Origin: Physcomitrium patens
Taxonomy: Eukaryota > Streptophyta > Bryopsida > Funariales > Funariaceae
NCBI RefSeq assembly: GCF_000002425.4
Contig: NC_037266.1
Span: 3,034,007 to 3,098,006, forward strand
Length of the DNA stretch: 64,000 nt
Direction of reading: 5' to 3'
Shown: positions 11,580 through 23,570 of the stretch, piece by piece
How the letters are laid out: every line of letters begins with the position of its first letter
Position numbering within the stretch: the first letter of the stretch is position 1
Notes under the pieces: generated by a model
Told to the model about the DNA's origin: nothing
What the model saw: the letters and a program-made list of their open reading frames with translations, nothing else
Databases searched by the model: none
Made by a program: the position numbers and the translations under genes

Positions 11580-12640
11580 ACAACTTCAAGTCATGAGTCT
11601 TAGTAAGAAGGTCAAAATTACTACTTCTATGAAGTTTTGTATTCCTCTTATACTTAAAAAGTAGTGATTTTGACTTTGAATGTAAAAATAATTTTTGTTT
11701 TAATAAAAATAAATTATTAAAGATAACTCCACATTTTACAAAACTTATTAAAAATCTTATGGTTGAGTTTAGAGATGTATTAATAAAAAAACTTCTAAAA
11801 GAATTTTTACCTAATAGATTAGTGGATCATATGATAGAGTTAGTTCTAGGTATATAAATTCTAAATATGGCACCTTATAGATTGAACTAAATATAGTTAA
11901 ATAAATTTAAAAGACAATTCAATGAATTACATGAAAAAAAGTATATTACATAAAGCAAATTTCCATTTGGTACTTTAGTTCTTTTTGTAAGGAAGAAAGA
12001 TGGCAAAATAAAGATGTGTATTATCTATAGGACTTTAAATAAGATCACTATTAAAAAAAACTACCTATTTCAAAGAATTGATGCTTTATTAAATAAGATG
12101 AGTGGTAGTGAATATTTTAGTAGGATTGATCTTAAGAGTAATTACTATCAAATAAGAATTGTCCAAAAAGTCATAAAAAAGATTGCTTATAGAATCAGCT
12201 ATAGTTCTTATAAATTTGTAGTAATGCTTTTTGGATTGTGTAATATTCTTATTACCTTTACTACCTTCATGATCTTTATCTTTCATAAAAACATTAATGA
12301 GTTTGTAGTGGTTTATATTGATGACATTTTGATCTTTTCTAAGAATGAAAAATAACATAAGTTATATTTGAAAGTAATCTTAAATAAATTAAGAGATAAT
12401 AAATTTTATACTAAAATAAAAAAAAAATCTAAAAGACGTAGGATTCTTAGGATATATTATTAATAGAAAGGGACTATTGCCAAATCCAATGAAGTTAAAA
12501 GCAATCAAAAGGTGAGAGATACCAAAAACTTAAAAAAGAGTAAGGTTCTTCTTGAGACTAGTAAACTATTATAGGAAGTTTATAAGAAACTTCTTAAAGA
12601 TTGTTAGCTTCCTAACAAATCTTTTGAAGAAAGTTAATAA
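11580..12640 (+). pseudogene. Protease tail and reverse transcriptase remnant, second Ty3 lineage
   Basis: The 113-codon stretch 12014-12355 holds the reverse transcriptase core: TLNKITIKKNYLFQRIDALLNKMSGSEYFSRIDLKSNYYQIRI, and the catalytic VVYIDDILIFSKN (YIDD at 12314-12325, intact). Upstream, KFPFGTLVLFVRKKDGKIKMCI is the start of the domain. Upstream of 11760 the protease is not clearly recognisable. Confidence 0.75.
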
Positions 12641-13290
12641 AATCATTAAGTGGGATTGAGAATATGAAAAAACTTTTTAAGAGATAAATGATGCTTTAAT
12701 ATCAAGTAGCATCTTATTCTATTCTATGTTTGATATAGAATTTGAAGTCTATACAAATATAAGTAACTTTGCAATTGAGGGAGTCTTAATGCAAGAAAGA
12801 AGATTCATAGCTTTTAAAAGTAAAAATTTGAGTGGAAGCCAATTGAGGAGGCTAACACATGAGAAAGAATTATTTGCAGTAGTACATTATTTTAAAATAT
12901 GGAGAAATTACTTAGGAAGTAGAAAATCCAAAATGTATATTGATTACATTTCTCTTAAGTACTTTACTTCAAAAGTCTAAGCCTCTCCTAAAGAATTGAG
13001 GAGGTATGATATCATAGTTTCAATGAATATTGAACTTATTCACAAATTAAGTGAAGACAACTTGGTATTAGATGCATTAAGTAGGAAGAAAAAACTCATA
13101 GAAAAAAAATTATATGATATAATGATATTAAAGATAATAGTCTATTATAATAAATTTCTATTTATAAAATATATTAAAATAGATTATAAACAAGATGAAG
13201 ATCCATTTAAATTAAAAAAAAAAATTGCTTAAACCGAGAGTATGAAGGAATATAGAAGACTTATGGACATTATTGTGATATAACACCACT
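12640..13290 (+). pseudogene. RNase H remnant, second Ty3 lineage
   Basis: The open stretches 12726-12980 and 12996-13232 carry FEVYTNISNFAIEGVLMQE (catalytic D replaced: a T-D-A-S context reads TNIS), LTHEKELFAVVHYFKIWRNYL and SEDNLVLDALSRKKKL. These are Ty3 RNase H and its C-terminal tether. Homology fades after about 13290. Confidence 0.7.
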
Positions 13291-14960
13291 AATAGGTAAA
13301 AATGATGAAGAAATTATTATATAATAAAAGATATTACTTTAAATATTATAAAAAATTATTTTAGAAAATAGACAATAGTCCATAGATTGCAAAATTAAAG
13401 GTGTAAATGCTATCTTTTTACAAAGTAGACTTCTACTTATTTTGTAAGGCCATAAATAAAGCAAAACAAGGTAGATTAGAAAAATAAAGAATATGAATAT
13501 ATGTAAGAAGAAATTAGGAGTTGATTTTAGTAAAAATTAACTCAAAAGGGAAAACTTTGTTATTCAAAGTAAATTGGTTATAAACTTGGATTAAAATCAG
13601 ATCCAAAGGCACAAAACCAAGCACCTATGGCAACTCCAAGGTTTTTTTGTAGATTAAAGAGCAAAATTTGAGAGTAAACTTAATAAGGTTTATTTGGACA
13701 TTAATTTTGAGTCATTTGATTGTATGATGACTTTATTAGAGCTTTGTAAAGTCATGATTATTTTGGGTGATTCTGAAATTTGTGAAATAAAAAAGATATT
13801 ACATTTTGGAGAATTTCATGAGTTTGGTAGTAGATCTATAGTTCAAATTTTGAGGACTTTTGAGAATAATTGTTTGAAGTATATGCTTTAATTTTGAGCT
13901 TGATTAATTGGTTAAATTGAAGGTTATTGAATTTTAAGTAGGTTAAGGTCTCAAAAATTGGACTTTGAAGGATAATTAGGGTTTTTAAGATTTTTAGCAA
14001 TGTACTAGTTGGATTGAAGTGAAATTTGTATTTAAAGGTAATAGACTTGATTTGTTATATATCTGTGAAATTAAAAAACAATTGAATAGTTTAAAAATGA
14101 GATATTGGCATTGGAAGTTCAACATTTAGATTGGAGTAGGAAGTTAGCCAATACTCAAATAGGTTTTAGGATTTTTCTTCCATTTGATAAGTGCGATTAT
14201 ATTCAAATTTGTTGTACTATTTTTTAATTAAGATATTGAGAGGTATATAAATTTTTAAGAAAGAAAAATAATTTAATCAATAGATATTAGGATTTTAATC
14301 TACCTTAGGATTTGGATTAGGATTTTAGGATTTATTTAGGATTTGTCTAAGGTTTGGTTTAGAATTTAGGATTTTTCTAGGATTTAGTTGAAGATTTAGG
14401 ATTTAATTAGGATTTAGTTTAGAGTCTAAAATTTGATTAGGATTTGATTTAGGATTTAAGATTTAGAATTTGTTTAGGGTTTGGTTTAGAATTTAGGATT
14501 TCTCTAAGATTTGGATTAAGATTTAGGATTTATCTAAGATTTAAATTAGGATTTAAGATATATTTAGGATTTGATTTAGGATTTAAAATTTATTTAAGGT
14601 TTAGGATTTGGCTAAGAATTTGATTGAAGTCCATTAGGATTTCAATTAAGATTAAATTAAGACTTGATTGAGATTTATATAAGATATATTTGTGATTATT
14701 TTAATATTTCTTTTAAGTTTCTTAAGGATTATTTTAAGGTTTATTGTGGATTTCTTTTGAATTCCTTTAAGATTTTTTATTGTTTCTTTTGTAATTTCTT
14801 TAAAGTTTCTTTTGAATTTATTTAAAGCTTATTTAATATTTTTAATGATTTAATTAGAGTTATTTAATATTCTATTAGAATTAAGATTTTGTTATTGTAA
14901 TTTCCACTCTACCTTCCACAACTAGGTATTTGGTGCATTTTTGAACAAGACTTCATATAA
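13290..14960 (+). repeat. Non-coding interruption, LTR-like, inside the second Ty3 element
   Basis: About 1.6 kb without coding traces separates RNase H from integrase. The part around 13560-14270 has the texture of a long plant LTR leader (no ORF, GT-rich), and 14270-14660 is a telomere-like minisatellite. Near the right end, TATTTGGTGCATTTTTG (14930-14946) could be a decayed LTR/primer-site junction, but I cannot confirm this. Both boundaries are estimates. Confidence 0.4.
14270..14660 (+). repeat. Degenerate telomere-like minisatellite (TTTAGGA/TTTAGGG type)
   Basis: The tract consists of variants of ATTTAGGATTTGG and GATTTAGTTTAGG, spaced 12-25 bases apart, all built on TTTAGG. An exact TTTAGGG lies near 14472. 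The plant telomere repeat is TTTAGGG, and most units here carry A in place of the last G. Confidence 0.7.
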
Positions 14961-14984
14961 TATAACAACATTTCTTCTTTAAGA

Positions 14985-15700
14985 AATAGATTTATTTGAT
15001 TTAAGTAAAGTAGACTCTATGTACCATAAGACAAGTGAAGAAAAAAATAATATGCAAAATATATGATTCTCCATGTGGAGGACATAAAAGTATGAAGACT
15101 ACACTTCAAGATATGTAAAAAACTTATTATTGGTCTTTTATAAAAGAAGATTTAAATCAATATGTAAGAAGTTGTTTAATGTATCAAAAAAATAAAAACT
15201 CTATATAATCAAAAGCAGGACTTTTGAAACCATTATCAATTCTATTTCTACTATATAAAGATGTCTCAATGGATTTCATAACTAGATTATTAATAAGATT
15301 GCTAGGTTTACATCAATGACTATGTTTTTAAAGAATTTCAAAAAGAAAATGGAAATTACCCTAGAAATGACAATTGGTCTTTTCTTTGATTGTTGGATTT
15401 TTTTGTATGGAGTGCCAACCTTAATTTTGAGTGATAGAAATATAAAGTTCAAAATTCAATTTTGGGAACATGTTATGAAAAAACTAGGTTCTAAAATAAT
15501 ATTAATAACTTCTTGGCTTCTACAAAGGGATGGCCAAATTGAAAGACTTAATAGAATTCTTTCAATGTACTTAAGACACTATGTGTGAAGTGACTATAAA
15601 TATTGAATCAAATGATTGTCAATAGCAAAGTTTAGCTGTAATACTACTCAAAGTATGTCTTTTAGAAATACACCTTTTTAAACGGTTCATGGTTTTAATG
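14985..15700 (+). pseudogene. Integrase remnant, second Ty3 lineage
   Basis: Pieces in shifting frames give SRLYVP, a zinc-binding segment (HVEDIKV.. from C-G-G-H, then CLMYQK), VSMDFITRLL with the first catalytic D, and the open stretch 15316-15588 with GVPTLILSDRNIKFK (second D) and RDGQIERLNRIL (catalytic E). Frameshifts and stops break it. Confidence 0.7.
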
Positions 15701-16019
15701 CATTTAAGTCAATTGAATTGATATGAGTAAGGCAAAGTGATGAAATAACTTTTGTTTTCTATTTAATAGGAAGCAAAAAGTAGATGGCTAAAAAAAAATC
15801 ATAATAAAAATTACCAGAATTAGGCTTGTAGTCTAAAAAAGATATAAGAAACAAATAGATAAGCATAGGAGAGATGTGCATTATATAAGAAAAGATAGAG
15901 TATAGTTGAATATAAGTAGCTTCCCTTATCTAATACTCCTCACCTTCAAGTAGATTCAAAAAAGGATAGGTCTTTATAAAGTTGAAAGAGCATTATAAAA
16001 AAATGTGTATATTTCAAAC

Positions 16020-16340
16020 ATACTAAAGAAATTAAAGTAGCATTTAGTATTTTATGTAAGTATTTTTAAGAAATTTGTAGAAGATGTGAAAGACTTTCAC
16101 AAAGATAAGACAAGGATTTCACCTCAAGAAGGAATGTGGGATTAAACTATGGATTAAGTAAAAGCAATACTTGATAAAAAATAATATACAAATGTGAGAT
16201 AAAATTAATATTTATATATATTTAAATATTATCCTCTACATGAATTTCAATGGATAAATGAAAGAAATTAAAAATATGTACTAGAATTAATCATAACTTT
16301 CAAAAAGAAAGTGGATGATTATAGAAAATCAAAGACTATA
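16020..16340 (+). pseudogene. Chromodomain-like C-terminus, second Ty3 lineage
   Basis: In broken frames the sequence reads approximately KAILDKK.YTN, YYPLHEFQWINE and ELIITFQKESG. This resembles the tail of Ty3 elements with a chromodomain-related C-terminus (a W-x-x-W-type strand followed by a helix). Recognition by eye; uncertain. From 16340 to 16509 I see only probable 3' non-coding or LTR sequence. Confidence 0.4.
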
Positions 16341-16509
16341 AAGAAATAAACCAAAAATCACTAAAAGTGATTCTTTGATAGAAATTATAGGAAAAAAAAT
16401 GAAATGATTAAGTATTATTGTATTATGTGAATTCTTGCTTAAGAATGCACAGGCACTTGGATGTGGAAGGTAAAGTTGTATTTTACAAATATCTAGGAAG
16501 CCTAATAGG

Positions 16510-17048
16510 CGTCATAGATATATACATTTACCTCAATAGTTACTTATATGATTAGGTAGAAGTAGATAAATACATATTAATTTCATAAAATCTTCTAGAG
16601 TAGCTTCATAGATGCAATTTTGACTTTAGATGTGTTTATAGATTAGAAAATTGGCTAATAAGTTAACCACATATTGGTAGCTTGTGAAATAAATTAACTC
16701 CATGTAGTGGCTTGTAGAACAAACTAACTATGTGGTGTATACATAAATAACTTGCCTTGTAAGTTAAGACATGTGGTTAGCAAAGTCAACATGTTTTGGA
16801 GGTCTTATAAGACATTGCCACATTGATTCTAGTTATAAGTATATAAGGAGGCAAAAGTGAAGCCTTGTTTACTCTTATCAATGTCTTTTTAATCTTTAGT
16901 CTTGTTCCAAGACTTTCTAGTCTTCTTATTTTTGGCAATAGCCATTCTAGTTAAATATTACATCACCTCTTAAGTGACTTTCTAGTTTTCTCCAGTGACA
17001 CAAGAATGTATTAAAAATTTTCTTTTTTTGAGATTCATGTTCTAGACA
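16510..17048 (+). repeat. 5' LTR (539 bp) of the plus-strand chromovirus
   Basis: It starts CGTCA (decayed TGTCA) and ends TAGACA. It contains a TATA-like ATATAAGG near 16838 and the decayed self-primer complement ACTCTTATCAA at 16871-16881. Confidence 0.9.
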
Positions 17049-17050
17049 AT

Positions 17051-17061
17051 TTGACAAGAGT
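17051..17061 (+). other. Self-primer-like primer-binding site
   Basis: TTGACAAGAGT, two bases after the LTR end. It is identical to the site in copies A and B, and is the reverse complement of the LTR segment ACTCTTGTCAA (one mismatch in this copy's own LTR). Confidence 0.7.
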
Positions 17062-17271
17062 GCTAACATATTATTTTTGTCTTGTTTTAGAAGTGAGTGG
17101 ATTATTCTACTTCTATTGTTGTATTTTGAAGGTTATGGACTATCTACCTTTAAATAAAAAAATCTTATTTTCTAATACTAATCATTTCTTTAAAGAGAGT
17201 AGATTACCTATCTTTGTGGAAATTTTTATTAGAGGTTGTGGATCACCTTCCTCTAATTTAACTTTTTAAAT

Positions 17272-18340
17272 TTGTTTGAATTGTCTATGGAAGAGAAGAT
17301 TATGGATGCTACCCTTAGTAGAAGTGAAAATAAATTTTCAACTATTGCAAATCTTTATGAACTTGTCAACATCCCAAGAATAAAAATCTCATGTATTTCC
17401 AATGTGAATGATAGAAATACTATATCTATGCCTATGGAAGAAGTTCAGAGTCTATGGCAAGAAATTATGCAATTAAAGAAAGCAAGTAGATTGACCTCAT
17501 AACCAAATCCAAGGAGTTTTGCTTCTACAAGTATGATGAGAGCTAGGATTAGTATACCTGAGAAGTTCGGTAGAACAAAATCAAAATTTTGAGGATTTTT
17601 GCAATAAGTCAAGCTCTATCTAAGGTTGCATTCTTTCCAATATCTCAATGGATTTACTCAAGTCAGATTCATAGACGCGCTTCTATCAAAAAGTGCTCTC
17701 TTAATTTGTACCTTTGATGGAGAAAGATTCATGACTCCTTTATGATTTGAATTTATTCTTAAAAGTGTTTACGGCCATATTCAGAGAAAAAGATTGAGAA
17801 AGAGTAGTAGAGATCAAGCTCTTATCTTTATAATAAAGATCATGATCAGTGACCATATATGCTATTGAATTCCAAAACCTCGCTTGGGAGGTGGACTAAA
17901 ATGACAAAGCACTTATCAATCAATTTTGATATGGATTGAATGATAGTGTCAAAGATTTGTTATAAATAATGCTAAAAGTAAAATCTTTAGAACAATTAAT
18001 TACTCAAGTCATTACATGCTATAATTGATTATTTGAAAGGCATCAAGAACAAAGACTTGGTTGGAGAAGAACAAGTCAAATAATGGTGGGAGCTCCAAAG
18101 TTTTTTAAAACATATTCATCAAGGCCAAAACCAATGCAAATTGATACAATATGTTTTAAATCTCTTATAAAGTAGGAAAAAATTTCACATCGTCAAGAAG
18201 ATTTATATTTATATTATGAAAAAGCTAAGCATATTGCTTAATATTATCTGAAGAAGCAATGTAGTTATAAAATGAGAAGCACAATTACTAAAAAAGATAA
18301 TGTGTCAAAAAATAAGTTTCTCCAGCTATAATAGGAACCA
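17272..18340 (+). pseudogene. Chromovirus gag remnant
   Basis: It begins MFELSMEEKIMD and runs about 76 codons (17272-17502) to a stop, then continues in pieces collinear with gag of copies A-C. The zinc knuckle near 18205-18260 is dead: two cysteines of the CX2CX4HX4C motif read as tyrosine (YLYYEKAKHIA). The N-terminus resembles that of copy C (FELSMEE) rather than that of copies A and B (MAELVEMKSAM). Confidence 0.75.
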
Positions 18341-18345
18341 TGTAG

Positions 18346-18790
18346 TTGGAATCATGTGCAACACCTAGTAAAGATCCTATTCTCTCCTCAAACCCTTCAC
18401 CTTGTTTTATAATAGATGTGTGTTTAGGACCTAAAAATCACAAAGTCTTTGTCTTATTAGATTCAAGAGCCTTAGCCTGTTTTATAGACAAAGATTTTGT
18501 CAAAAATCAAAAAATACCTTTAGTGAAGAAAACTAAATCCCTACATGTAGAAGTCATAGATGGTAATTTGTTATCTTTTGGAAATATTATCTATGAGACT
18601 ACTCCTATAGATGTAGCAACTAAAGATTATAATAGCGTAGTAGTATTTAATGTAATAAGATCTCCCTCCAATTTGATTATTTTAGGATTATAGTAGTTAA
18701 AAATATATAACCCTCAAATAGATTGGATTTTTTGTAATTTTAGTTTTTTGGGTAGTAAAATCCAAGATCGAATTAGTGAAGTAGAAGTAT
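18346..18790 (+). pseudogene. Chromovirus aspartic protease remnant
   Basis: The 115-codon open stretch 18346-18693 reads CFIIDVCLGPKNHKVFVLLD followed by SRALACFIDKDFV. The active-site DSG has become DSR. Later, VEVIDGNLLSFG and NLIILGL match the second half of the family's protease, which in copy B reads VEVIDGRPLSSGD and NPVILGLSWL. Confidence 0.8.
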
Positions 18791-18949
18791 ATAAGTCTAA
18801 TATATCCAAACTTTTACTGATAGATGGGAGAACTTTCACGAATGTTGCAAAAGAAGGATCATCTTTTGCTATATATGCTACACTCATTTTTAATGATAGA
18901 AAAATATCAAGTGGTATTTTTAGCTAATATCAAGAATTCGAAGATATTT

Positions 18950-19795
18950 TTGAAAAAAAAAATGCATATATTCTTCCAAAGCATCAATCTTATAATTATT
19001 CAATTGATTTGTAAGAAGGAGCTCAACCACTATTCAAACCAATCTATAGTTTGTCGTAGAATGTGTTGGCTACATTAAAGGAATACATTGATGAGAACTT
19101 AGCAAAGAACTTCATATGCCATTCTAAATCTCCACTCGGGGCTCCTATCTTATTTGTGAAGAAAAAAGACAGATCTCTATGGATGTGTATGGATTATTAA
19201 GGACTCAATAAGATCACCATCAAAAATAAGTATCCTTTGCTTTTGATTTCAAGACTTCTTGATCAACTCAATCAAACAAAGATTTACATCAAAATAGATC
19301 TACGAGAAGCATACAACTTAATTTGTATCAAAGAAGGAGATGAATAGAAGATTGCTTTTCAAACTTGGTTTGGACATTTTGAATATAATGTCATGCCTTT
19401 TAGACTCACAAATGCACCGGCTACTTTTCAACATCTTATGAATGATGTTTTTTGTGAGTTTTTAGATGATTTTGTTGTTTGTTATTAAGACGACATTCTA
19501 ATCTATTCTAAGAAGATAGAAAAATATAAACTTTATATCTGTCACATATTACAAAAACTTAGAGATACATGATTGTATGCCAAGTTGAAAAAGTAAATAT
19601 TCTACACTAATCAAGTTGACTTTTTATGATACATCATTTTTCACAAAGGCCTTATGATAGATTCTAAGAAGGTCCAAACTATTATAGATTGGAAGATTCT
19701 AAGAATAGTATGAGATGTGTAATATTTTTTGGACTTTGTTAATCACTATTAAATCTTTGTCAAGAACTTTTCTCAAGTTGCAGCTCTACTTACAT
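18950..19795 (+). pseudogene. Chromovirus reverse transcriptase remnant
   Basis: It reads [38 protein letters not shown], a stop, [47 protein letters not shown], and then the catalytic region DFVVCY-stop-DDILIYSKK. The residue between Y and DD is a stop codon. There are about ten stops in all. Confidence 0.85.
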
Positions 19796-19797
19796 GT

Positions 19798-20260
19798 TTG
19801 ACTTGTAAAGACAAACATAAGTGGAATAAAGAAGCACAAGAATCATTTGATGCTTTAAAAAAAGAATTTACTTTTGCAACAATCTTGTATTGCATCGACT
19901 TTTTTAAGATATTTTTTATAGAAACAAATGTGTTAGACTTTGCAATGGGTGTTGTGTTGTCACAAATGGGAACAAATGATAAATTCCACTCAGTAGCTTT
20001 TCATTCTAGGAAATTTTCAGCAGTCAAAATTAATTATGAGATCCATGACAAAGAACTCTTTGTAATTGTGGATTCATTTCAAGAATGGCATCATCATCTA
20101 GAACGTGCTTCAAGTCCAATTACTATATATACTAATCATAAGAACCTCAAGTACTTCATATCAGCACGTATTTTGAAACATTGTCAAGTTCGTTGGAGCA
20201 TGTCTTTATTTAGATTTAATTTCAAGTTCACTTATTGACTCAAAAAATAACAAGATCTAT
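19798..20260 (+). pseudogene. Chromovirus RNase H remnant
   Basis: The 146-codon open stretch 19798-20238 is the best-preserved part of this copy: FFIETNVLDFAMGVVLSQMG (catalytic TDAS reads TNVL), INYEIHDKELFVIVDSFQEW, IYTNHKNLKYF and RWSMSLFRFNFKFTY. The lost aspartate makes it inactive even where it is open. Confidence 0.85.
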
Positions 20261-20394
20261 CAGACACCCTTTCTACACATTCTTATCTTACATCAAAAAA
20301 AAGAGATGCATCTTTTGATTGACAAAGAACAATTCTCTTGAAGCTTGAGAATTTTTATCTTTGAGAAATAAAATCAACATTATCTATTGATTCA

Positions 20395-21500
20395 ACCTTT
20401 ATGAAGCAAATCCAATTAAGTATGTCATCTGATCTTCTTATTCATGATATTAAGAATCTTTCTTCTAAGTCTCATGATATTACAAAGTTTGAGTTCAAGA
20501 ACAATCTTCTTTATTTCAAAGGATGCTTATATACTCTAAAAGGAAAAACACATTTATGTATTCTTCAAGTACATCATGACTTTCTAGCAGCAAGATATTT
20601 TTGATATAAGAAGACTTTAGAGCTCATATTTAAAAAAATTTAGTAGCTACAAATATGGAAGGTGATAAAAGACTTTGTATAATTATGTAATACTTGTTCA
20701 AGATCCAAAATTCCTCGCCATTGACCTTATGGGCTTATTCAACTGTTACCAATTCGAGAACAATCATGGTCTTCTATTTCTATAGATTTTATTATGAATC
20801 TTTCAATCTCGGATTCATATGATTCTATTGTAATCGTGGATCGCTTCATCAAAATGGCACATTTTGTACCATATATAAAATCTATTTCAAGTAAAAAAAC
20901 AAGTAAGTTTTTTCTTAACAATATCTATCGCTATCATAGATTGTCAAAGGATATTATATCAGATAGAGGGACTCAATTTGTATCAAGATTTTAGAGAATT
21001 GTATTCAAGATTCTAAAGATAGATATAAAGCTTTCTTTGACTTTTCATCTTTAAATTAATGGACAAATAAGACAAATGTATCAAGTTGTGAAGGAGTATT
21101 TGAGGTGTACCATCAACTATTATAAAGATGATTGGACAACTCTTTTGCCATTGGCAGAGTTTATATACAATAATTTGGTACATTTTTCTACTCAACAAAT
21201 ACCTTGCTTTGTCAATTATAGTTATCATCCATTACTTAATACTCTTGACTTTTCAAAAGTTGATAATCCAATGGCATAAGATTTAGCAAATCATTTGTCA
21301 GAGCTACATGGAACAATGAAGATTCAATTAAAAGAAGCTCAAGAATGGCAAAAGACTAATGCGGATGCATATAGGAAGAAGCAACTACAATTCAATGTAG
21401 GTGACAAGCTATGCTTACTTTATCAAAATATCAAGACTACTCACCTTTGTGATAAGTTAGACTATCGTAGGCTAGGACCTTTTTCTATTTGTAAATAAAT
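20395..21500 (+). pseudogene. Chromovirus integrase remnant
   Basis: Pieces match the intact integrase of copy B in order: the N-terminal stretch at 20401-20604, the core at 20794-20994 (VIVDRFIKMAHFVPY, KDIISDRGTQFVSRF with the second catalytic D) and 21076-21279, and the GPY/F region at 21295-21498 (VGDKLCLLYQNIKTT, YRRLGPFSICK). The glutamate region reads as N-G-Q-I-R rather than D-G-Q-T-E-R. Confidence 0.85.
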
Positions 21501-21537
21501 CAATCCTATTGCTTATCGATTACATCTACCGGAGTCT

Positions 21538-21801
21538 ATGAAGATTTATCCTGTATTTCATATGTCCCTTCTCAAGCCATATAAGATAGTGAATATCTTG
21601 AGAAGAAGACAAATGCCACCTCTTCCTATAGAAGTGGATAATAATCAAGAATTTGATGTAGAAGAAGTCTTAGATTTAAAGGGGTATGGAAATAGATTGA
21701 AATATCTTGTTCATTGGCGTGGATATGATCTTAGCCAATACACATTGCACCCAACAAAGAATCTTGCAAATGCAACAAAGAAGGTTGAGGCCTTTCATTG
21801 A
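21538..21801 (+). pseudogene. Chromovirus integrase tail and chromodomain
   Basis: The open stretch begins with MKIYPVFHMSLLKPYK and contains the chromodomain EEVLDLKGYGNRLKYLVHWR followed by GYDLSQYTLHPTKNLANA. The conserved aromatic residues Y-L-V-H-W are present, but the usual T-W-E-P reads T-L-H-P. Chromodomains at the end of integrase are thought to direct integration to particular chromatin. Confidence 0.85.
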
Positions 21802-21892
21802 CGACATCCATCAAAATCAAAATAAAAAATTGTAAAAATCCATAAAAGATGATGACCACTCCTTGTGGACTCGTCTCTAAGAAAGGAAGTAA

Positions 21893-22411
21893 TGTCATGG
21901 ATATATACATTTACTTCAATAGTTACTTATATGATTAGATAGAAGTAGGTAAATATAGATTAATTTCATAAAGTCTTCTAGAAAAGCTTCCTAGAAGCTT
22001 TATAGACGTGGTTTTGACTTTAGATGTGTTTATAGGTTAGAAACTTGGCCAACAAATTAACTCTGCATAATAGCTTATAGAACAACCTAACTATGGGGCA
22101 CATTCATAGATAACTTGCCTTACAAGTTAAGACATGTGGTTAGCAAAGTCAACATATTTTGGAGGTCCTATAGGACATCGCCACATAGCTTCTAATTATA
22201 AGTATATAAAGAGGTAAGAGTGAAGCCTTCTTCACTTTTGTCAACCCCTTTTTAGTCCTTAGTCTTGTTTCAAGACTTTTTAGTCTTTTTATTTTTAGCA
22301 ATAGCTATTCTAGTTAAATATTACATCACATCTTGAGTGACTTTGTAGTTTTCTCCTATGACACAAGATTGTATTGAGAATTTCCTTTCTTCAAGATTCA
22401 TGTCCTTGACA
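21893..22411 (+). repeat. 3' LTR (519 bp) of the plus-strand chromovirus
   Basis: It starts TGTCATGG directly after the purine tract AAGAAAGGAAGTAA (21879-21892) and ends CCTTGACA. Here only about 90 bases separate the chromodomain stop from the LTR, with no extra reading frame between them. Confidence 0.9.
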
Positions 22412-22416
22412 ATAGG

Positions 22417-23570
22417 TTTCAACCATCTAAATACAAAGTAATTTGAATTTCAATTCAAAAGTGCTTAAAGCCAATAAAAGTGCTCAAAAACACTCTTTTT
22501 AGCAACCCCAACTATATACAAATTCCAATTGCCTTATAACTTTCATAATTAGGTAATTTTGATTTATCCTTGCAAGCCCTCATTCTAGTTAGTGAGTTTT
22601 AGCAAGCTGTAACTCCTAATCTGACCATACACTTGGTACAAAATTTTGCTTACAAATGCCATTGTAAGTCTTCTATATGATTAAAAAAATTTAGTCCAAT
22701 CGAACTTACAAATTGTAAAAAAAAACCCAAAAACTGCACTAATATCACTTGATTGCCAACTTGAAAGTTGATGCAAATGTTCTAATAGTGATTTCTCCTT
22801 ATTCAATTATTAACTTCAATTAAAAATTAGTGTATAGCTTGATCTTGAAGTTTCCTACCTCCATGCCAAATTTCATCTTGATCCAATAAGTACATCTTTA
22901 GATATCATAGAAATCCTACCCAATTCCAAACTGCCAACTTCTTATACCCTCTTGTACCAAAATTCAAATATCTCTCAATTACACCATTAGATTAAAATAA
23001 AAATTTATATACACTTAGCACACCTAATTAACAAAGCATTATCAAATTTTGAACTATGGATGTGATACCAATTGCACAAACTAGCTAGGAGTGCTAACCC
23101 TAATTGTATTGCATTAATCCCGAATTATTGATACAAACCTTGATTTTGAATAATAATTGCAAAGTCATTTCAAATCCTATAAAAACAAGCCTCATCTTCC
23201 AAGGGTTTGCTACAAAAAGATAGCAACATGACACTAAAGTCATGGTGCATCTCCATACAAAGTTGCTACAGGGCACAAAGCAGCTGTGCAACCTTGGGCC
23301 GTAGTACGTCCCGACATACAGTTACGACACGGCACAGAGCCGTAGTGCAACCTTGGGTTGCTGCGCGACTGGATTCCAGTCTAGTTCTATGTTGTTTCAA
23401 AATATAGTTAGGACTTGTTGATGCAATTTTGGGGTTGTTTTTGAGATTGCTTTTAATTCAAATAATGTTGTTTTTATGGTTGTTTTCATAAGTGAAGCAA
23501 AGTTACAAACTCTAGCAAACTAATTTCTCTAGCGTCAATGGGCTAGGTTTGCTAGCAGAAATTGACTCAT
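22417..23570. other. AT-rich non-coding sequence, probably old repeat DNA
   Basis: No gene is recognisable. It should be the continuation of the DNA into which the 16.5-22.4 kb element jumped. A short imperfect duplication is visible: a GGCACAAAGC..GTGCAACCTTGGG unit at about 23272-23300 is repeated as GGCACAGAGC..GTGCAACCTTGGG at about 23331-23357. Confidence 0.4.

Larger units (their letters stand above)
10316..16509 (+). mobile_element. Second Ty3 lineage, plus strand, interrupted and decayed
   Basis: Order on the plus strand: gag, protease region, reverse transcriptase, RNase H, a non-coding interruption, integrase and a chromodomain-like tail. Its protein remnants differ clearly from the 6.4-kb chromovirus family in the rest of the window. 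Its 5' LTR is missing, because the minus-strand chromovirus abuts it at 10315/10316. Its 3' side is cut by the insertion at 16510. Confidence 0.75.
16510..22411 (+). mobile_element. Complete, decayed chromovirus (Ty3) with 5-bp TSD
   Basis: A full-length 5.9-kb copy with two LTRs (16510-17048 and 21893-22411), self-primer-like site, gag, protease, reverse transcriptase, RNase H, integrase, chromodomain and polypurine tract. The direct repeat ATAGG at 16505-16509 and 22412-22416 is an exact 5-bp TSD, which fixes both ends. Stops occur in every domain. It inserted into the 3' part of the second Ty3 element. Confidence 0.93.

Noticed and set aside
14930-14946. TATTTGGTGC as a definite primer-binding site of another LTR element.
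   Set aside because: Only the first bases resemble known sites, and integrase sequence rather than gag follows within 50 bases.
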